NCBI GenBank assembly: GCA_030386875.1
Contig: CM059562.1
Location: forward strand, 76,752,095 to 76,816,094
Source of the DNA: Morinoia aosen
Lineage: Eukaryota > Arthropoda > Malacostraca > Amphipoda > Talitridae
DNA length: 64,000 nt
Reading direction: 5' to 3'
Positions 58,790 to 64,000 of the stretch are shown here, one piece after another; within the stretch, counting starts at the first letter, position 1; each line of letters begins with the position of its first letter. The translations under genes were made by a program, and so were the position numbers. Under the pieces are notes generated by a model. The model saw only the letters and a program-made list of their open reading frames with translations. It had not been told where the DNA came from and did not search any database.

Positions 58790-58796
58790 TATAAAA
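58790..58796 (+). promoter_or_regulatory. TATA box of the THAP gene
   Basis: TATAAAA lies 154 bp upstream of the proposed ATG, which would place transcription start near 58820. The interval is GC-richer than average, as expected for a 5' UTR. The position is plausible but unproven. Confidence 0.5.
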
Positions 58797-58949
58797 GACA
58801 GGAGGGAGCGCTGGATGCGTTTCCTGTAACCTAGCTGGCTGTGTGCTAGCAGCCCGTATGGCTGTGCCTGCCGACCTTGAACCACTGCTCTAGTGTAGTG
58901 AGCAGTGATTGTCAGACCGTCGTTGTGTTGGTGTGTCGCTGCTGGCAAC

Positions 58950-60744
58950 ATGGTGAATTCCTGCAGCGCTTACGGTTGCAATGCGCGCAACGACGAAAAG
59001 AATAACATCTCATTGCACAAGTAAGCAATAAATCTAGGTAACATTCATACTTTTGGAGAAGGCTTAAGTAAAATTGCAGTTCAGGCCCGTGTATTTTAAT
59101 TTCGTTTATTATTTAATAGGCTATACATATTTGCACAGTATTGTTCAGCGTAGAATTCAAATTTGAAAACCATTTCATTCGGCGATCTCTACTTTTTGAG
59201 TTATAGCGTTTCAAATGTGTAAAATAATACGCATCCCCCTCAACAGCTCATTACTAACTTATGTTCTTAAAGCAGCATTCACACGATCAATATTACTTAA
59301 AATATTTACTATTAGTGTAAATATATTGATCGTCTTAACGGCATACTGATAGACTGATGAAAATATTTATGTGATCAAAATTTTCTGAAATTTCATCAAA
59401 ATTTGAGCATTCTTGGATTGATGGAAAGTACTCTATATGAACGTGTGAACGCAACCAAGAGTTCGTCCAGTTGCCAAAAATCTTAGAGTTAGAGCCGGTC
59501 TCTCATTACTGAAATGCCTCCCCTCTTTGTGGAATCTTCCTCGGTTATTCAAAATATCCAGAAGCTAATAATATATATCATCGTTCATTCGGAGCTGGTT
59601 ATAAAAGTCTTCCAGTTCCGTTACCCTTATGCCAATAAATCAATTCACATTAGTGTACATATTGCGTTTCAAAATCCACTCCTCCCCCGATTTCTTCCGA
59701 TTTCGTCTCTTTTTCTGTAGCAAAACAATTAGTAGCTCAAAATTTTTTGGCCCTGATTTAAGCACAACATTAACCACTTCCGATAGAAAGTCCGAGCAAC
59801 TACTGATAGAAATATCGACAGTACATTATTGATCGTGCAAACTCGATATATTATTAATAATATTTAATATTATTTATTTATATTAATATTAATAATATTT
59901 AAAATAATATTTTTTTACATTATAATTATAAAAGAAAAAAGAATCAAATTCTACTACAATGTTTTTATTTGCAAGGAGAAATATAGAATTCAGGGCCCAT
60001 CGTGTTTCGTAACAAGCTGCTACATCTGGTACTGTGTTAATCCATTACTGATTACGGGCGCTCGTATGCACGTGGAAATTTATTTATTCATTTTCTTGGT
60101 AGCGGATACCAACGCACTGCAAAGATGGGGATAAAGCCCAGAAAACTAAGATGTGTAGATGTAAGCGATAGGGAATTTGTGCATGTCGCTTTGCTACCCC
60201 TCCCGTGTGGAGGGAGCTTTGGTATATAGAATAGATAGATTATCTTGGTAAATACTTTTTGCGGTAATGGTGCATGTGCTGTGCGCTTTCACTAAGCCTT
60301 TTATCATAGATGCCAAATTAATTCTCAGGTTCCCAAAGGACGAAGCCTTGCGTGAGAAGTGGGTGAATGCCTTACGCAGAGAAGGCTTTACACCCGGCAA
60401 AAGCACAGCAGTGTGTTCCCAACATTTTAAGAATGACTGCTTTGACACTAACGTCCAGAGTTGCAGAAAATTGCTCAGAGGAGCTGTACCCTCCATCTTC
60501 CCCAGCTTTCCCTCATACATGCAGACAGGCAGCTCTTTGGTTAGAAAACCTCCTGCGAACAGGGACACCGCTTCGACTTCTGCAGTACACGAAACTGCTG
60601 CACCTAACCATCGGCCCGTCCATCTGCAGGTTAGTTAAGCTATGCTATAGTAGTCCACCGAAAACTTCTTTCTGAATTTATCCAGGGATTTTCAACACCT
60701 TTGGACATTTCAACTGATAACTGGACCCCTTCAATTGAAATTAG
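58950..60744 (+). CDS. THAP-domain zinc-finger protein, 5' exons
   Basis: Exon 1 is 58950-59020 and exon 2 is 60329-60629. A probable exon 3 is 60686-60744 (acceptor TTTATCCAG, donor GTAATG). The junctions keep phase. The product starts MVNSCSAYGCNAR, continues FPKDEALREKWVNALRREGF and has the zinc-ligand pair CSQH and the family core AVPSIF (THAP domain, residues about 1-80). The C2CH ligands appear intact (Cys5, Cys10, then C..H). After it comes a Ser/Pro-rich linker. Further exons were not found. A hAT element begins 156 bp beyond exon 3, so the gene either continues past it or ends here. THAP domains occur both in host transcription regulators and in P-element-like transposases; the window cannot decide which. 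It is paralogous to the pseudogene at 15939. Confidence 0.75.
59821..59932. repeat. AT-only palindromic tract in the THAP intron
   Basis: Runs of TATTATTAATAATATT and AATATTAATAATATTTAAAA form overlapping palindromes. It is likely simple-sequence DNA prone to cruciform or slippage. Confidence 0.7.
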
Positions 60745-61758
60745 GTAATGACTCTTCATTACATATATCGATTTATGAATTATTATCATAAAGCTGGTAC
60801 GTTCGCTGTTTGTGCTCGCGTAAGTCTTGCGCTCGTCTGTCAGCGCCTGTCTTTGTCCCGTCTTCTTTGTTGGGGTCTGTCAGCGCCTCCTTTGTTTACC
60901 AGGGATGGAAAAAACCCTGGGTTTTTAAAAAACCCAACTTACGTGTTTTTTTGGGTTACATTTTTTTTGGGTTAAATTTTTTTTGGGGGGTTTTATTGTT
61001 TTTTGGGGGGGGCTTTATTTTTTTTTGTAATACCTGTTTTTGTTCAAAAGAGTTATTCACATAGCTCCAGTTGCCTCTTTTCCAGATTTATATATATACA
61101 CTTATCGAGTAAATATTGTTGTTTGATTACTTTATTTCCAACATTATATTGCATTCTTATATGAATTATTACATTATTTGAACCATATATGAATTAAGTT
61201 TGTCCATCACAATTACCACTTACCAATTACCATATGCATAGGGACATAGCTGTGCAGTCTGTAAAGATATAAGATGTGCAAAGAGAAGTGCTATGCTTGT
61301 AAATTCATAGTAAGTTGTTTTTAGCAGCTGACAGACGCAAGTCATGTGTGAGGGAAGCACCATGCAGATCATAAGTAACCACCACAAGCAACTTGAAGGA
61401 AGACAGCTGCACATCACTTGACAGTCATGCCGTTAACAACTTAACATGTATACTGTGTGAGCTGGAGGGCTTAGCAGCGCAAGCCAAGTCAGTCAACCAC
61501 ACTGTTACATGTTACAACATGTAGTGACACGCCAAAAATTTCTTTTTAAAATTTGTAAAAAAATCACTTTTTGCAGTTCAGGATAGCAACAAACACTAAA
61601 ATGATTAGAAATAAATGCGCTAACAGATTCCATCGTCAAATTTGTTCCAGTGCAGCTTGAATGCTCACCATAGGCCAGTCGTTTATTTACTTTCTTACCC
61701 CATGATGGCTGCGGTCGTGTCTTACCCCATCTGACTATAATTGTTAGACTTATTTCAG

Positions 61759-62579
61759 GCAAAGCTCTCAACAGGAGACAGATATTGAAGAGTGGTTGGC
61801 TGAGTACAATCCGGAGTTGATCGGTGCGATTTATTTGTATAAATTGAAGGACTCCAACATCTTCCCAAAACACATGTTCAACAAGAATATCACTAAGCCA
61901 ATGACTACTCGTTGATGGTGGGATATTCAAGACATGAAACAGCAGAAAATGCAGATTCTTAAAAAAAACACTGGCAGAGGGTTTCTGCAAGTTTATAAGC
62001 AATTTTCATTCTTGTTTTGCAAGTTCAGGATCCGTTGAGAGCATTTTCCCCCTCAGGGGGATACAACTATTGTATCTATGAGAATTAGCGCTCCCTGGGG
62101 AAAAATGTGAGGGCCCGAGCTGAGAGTTAGGTAGGCCTTCTTTTTGTTGAAATAAAATGTTTTTTGTTATGTTAAGGACCAACTTTTTTCGGTTCACTAC
62201 TGTCCTGTTTTTCAGCACCTCTGACTTTCTTCTGCAACTTTTATCTTATTTCATGAACTTCTTTCCCATCTTACTGTTTCTATGCCCTTCCAGCATAGAT
62301 TCCTCATTTTCTTATCCCCATACTATATGGTGCCTTCCTCCTTCCTCTCTTCGATACGCTCTATTTTTGCAGCGGTTAGGGAGGCTTAAACTAACTTATA
62401 ATCATTATAATCATTATGAGAGCATTTTCTAAACATTTAGAACTGTGCGGAATAAATTGAGAAATAGATTAGGATCGGAATGCGCACAGAAATTGGCCTC
62501 AATTTATCGCCACCTCACAAATGATCATGATGTGGATGACAACGATAAAATGGCAGTGGATGTAGAAAGAGAAATATAG
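61759..62579 (+). pseudogene. hAT transposase C-terminal fragments
   Basis: From 61759 the + frame reads IEEWLAEYNPELIGAIYLYK and FPKHMFNKNITKPMTTR, then a TGA (61913) followed by WWDIQDMKQQ. The PM..R-WW stretch resembles the Trp-rich start of the hAT dimerisation region. After the SINE-like insertion the frame resumes as VRNKLRNRLGSECAQKLASI and ends with TAG at 62577. The LRNRLG..C.QKL pattern is the conserved hAT C-terminal dimerisation signature. Stops, frameshifts and the insertion make it non-functional. Confidence 0.75.
62049..62416 (+). mobile_element. Family A SINE-like retroposon, full copy nested in hAT
   Basis: 368 bp from CCCCTCAGGGGGATACAACT to the tail CTTATAATCATTATAATCAT. 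TGAGAGCATTTTC flanks both sides exactly (62036-62048 and 62417-62429), a 13-bp target duplication. The tail carries a short repeat of ATAATCATT instead of poly(A). The head shows loosely tRNA-like words (TAGCGCTCCCTGG and GGGCCCGAGC, about 25 bp apart) that could be degenerate Pol III A and B boxes. It has no open reading frame. It interrupts the hAT dimerisation coding region and so is younger than the hAT. Confidence 0.85.
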
Positions 62580-63315
62580 TAGTACTGTAGTAGCGGTCTC
62601 CATAGTCTAGAAGACAGAGGAAGAATTCAGAAGTCTCTTTACTCTCAAATAGTCAAACTGCATTTGTTTCTTAATTTTTGTTTTTTACTTTGGAAATGGA
62701 ACTCATCGAAATATGCTAGCCCCTCGAGTTTTTTTTTGCGATTAGAGTTTTTCTTATTTTATTTCCATAGTGTTTTTTTTAATATTTATTGTCAAAGTGT
62801 TGTCATGCAAATGCTCTGGACAAACTTTTGACAGTATAAATATTTAGCTCATTTTGATTCTATAAGCTTGAAAACAAGTGAAATTCAAATAGCACGAGTA
62901 AAACCCAAAAAAGCCCAAAAAAAACACTAATTGGTGTTTTTTTTACGTGGGTTTTTTTGGGCTTTTTTGGTTGGGGTTTTTATGTGCCAACCCTGTTGTT
63001 TACTCGTTGCCCCATTCAAAGTCGAGAAAATAATCAATTCTCGTCTATTATTGGATCGTCGTCTTCGTATCATTCAGGGAAAATGAAAAACGTTTATTTT
63101 TTTATCAGGTTAGATTGTGCCTAAATTATTTTTTTCGAAATTCGTATTTCCCACGCTGTTTTTTACAAGCACTCACTTGAGAACAAACGCATCGATTAAA
63201 GACACAAGACTTCGAAAATTGTATTTCTTTATTGTTTCTAATTGTTTATTTCTTTGTGTAAAGATTCTAAAACCCTGCTTGATTAGGCTGACAAAAATGA
63301 ATGAAAATTAATAAA

Positions 63316-63680
63316 CCCCCTCAGGGGGATACAATTATTGTATCAATGGGAACTAGAGCTCCCAGGGGGACAATGTGAGGGCCCGAGCTGAGAGTTAGGT
63401 AGGCCTTCTTTTTTGTTGAAATAAAATGTTTTTGTTATGTTAAGGACCACCTTTTTTTCTGTTCATTGCTGTTCTGTTTTTCATCACCTACTACTTTCCT
63501 CTTCAACTTTTGTCTTGTTTCATGATCTTCTTTCACAACTTACTGTTTCTATGCCTTTCTGCGTAAATTCCGCGTTTCCTTTACTCCATACAAATGGTGC
63601 CTTCCTCCTTCCTCTCTTTGGATTGCATTTGTTGTTGGGTAGGGAGGCTAAAACTAACGACCAATCTAATATAATCTAAA
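63316..63680 (+). mobile_element. Family A SINE-like retroposon, near-full copy
   Basis: The head (CCCCCTCAGGGGGATACAAT, ATTGTATCAATGGGAACTAG, GTGAGGGCCCGAGCTGAGAG) and the body are very close to the copy at 62049. The tail is GAGGCTAAAACTAACGACCA followed by AT-rich repeats. No clear target duplication could be assigned. Confidence 0.8.
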
Positions 63681-64000
63681 TAAATGAATACATGGCAATA
63701 AACTGCCAAAGGTTGGAAATAAGTTTCATTCTGCTCTTTGTAGGACACAAAACAATGTGTTACTTTTGTGTCATACCCCCAGATGGTGTCACTAGAACCC
63801 TGTTTTCACTTTAAGGGCATTCTATGGAAGGAAGAGTTTACAACAAAATGAATTTGAGATCCAGGGCCTGACCAATAGACACAGCTGAACGGAACTGGTC
63901 GAATAATACATATGATATTGTGACGATTTGTGCAACGCTTGTGTTTGCTAAGTATTCTTGAAAAACCTTTTTATATAGATTAATTAAAATTTCACCTGTC
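63681..64000. other. No gene recognised
   Basis: Nothing supportable was found in the last 320 bases of the window. Confidence 0.45.

Larger units (their letters stand above)
60900..62995 (+). mobile_element. hAT transposon, decayed, about 2.1 kb including a nested insertion
   Basis: The left end CAGGGATGG and the right end (minus strand CAGGGTTGGC) are short inverted termini. TTGTTTAC flanks both sides perfectly (60892-60899 and 62996-63003), the 8-bp duplication of hAT insertion. Both subterminal regions are rich in GGGTTTTTT/AAAAAACCC, probably subterminal repeats. Fragments of a hAT transposase C-terminus lie inside on +. Without the SINE-like insert and its duplicated target the element is about 1.7 kb, so the N-terminal coding part is largely lost. 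Confidence 0.87.

Noticed and set aside
60748-61064. Open frames over the hAT left end
   Set aside because: They read through the GGGTTTTTT-rich subterminal repeat and are composition artefacts.
61505-62002. 165-codon minus-strand frame inside the hAT element
   Set aside because: The + strand carries recognisable hAT transposase fragments, so this frame is a shadow of them.
1-64000. tRNA, rRNA or telomeric (TTAGG)n sequence
   Set aside because: No convincing B-box/T-loop with a foldable cloverleaf, no rRNA core and no telomeric run was found by reading. A tRNA-scanning program would be the decisive check.

Overview
The window reads as nuclear DNA from a repeat-rich arthropod genome, most likely an insect. 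It is AT-rich, coding density is very low, genes are split by GT-AG introns, and there are many DNA transposons, MITEs, one SINE-like family and many tandem repeats. There is no operon structure, no Shine-Dalgarno-led gene string and no CRISPR array. THAP, MADF and MADF-BESS proteins together with PIF/Harbinger, Tigger, hAT, piggyBac-type and Helitron elements fit a large insect genome. I cannot name the species.

Coding content. (1) A PIF/Harbinger transposon at about 5995-9208 carries a two-exon HARBI1-type transposase on + and a two-exon MADF protein on -. The exons of the two genes interdigitate without overlapping. (2) A THAP-domain pseudogene lies at 15939-17075. (3) A probable host MADF-BESS gene lies at 22384-24753 with its first exon missing. 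Both of its visible 3' splice-site regions have degenerate tandem copies just upstream. (4) A Tigger/pogo element at 55047-56325 has perfect terminal inverted repeats but has lost its catalytic core. (5) A THAP gene with an intact zinc-finger signature starts at 58950 behind a TATA box and runs to at least 60744. (6) A decayed hAT element at 60900-62995 has a perfect 8-bp target duplication and was itself hit by a SINE-like insertion.

Repeats. Repeat family A is about 350-370 bp and SINE-like. It is present about ten times, and two copies have 13-bp target duplications. Family B is a roughly 225-bp MITE flanked by TTAA (piggyBac type), present about four times and three times close to family A. 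Other mobile pieces are a Tc1/mariner-like MITE (14247-14410), a hAT MITE (18407-18624), a second TTAA MITE (47149-47677) and a 222-bp Helitron end-pair sitting inside a minisatellite (42102-42323). The most conspicuous tandem array is 22 near-identical 70-bp units at 50059-51598. About twenty shorter tandem duplications with units of 25-145 bp are scattered throughout, an unusually high density.

The remaining sequence shows no supportable gene. I saw no tRNA, rRNA or viral gene. Nothing here amounts to a new multi-gene system. The most novel points are the interleaved antisense Harbinger genes, the repeatedly duplicated splice acceptors in the MADF-BESS gene, the Helitron footprint in the minisatellite and the undescribed-looking SINE-like family A.
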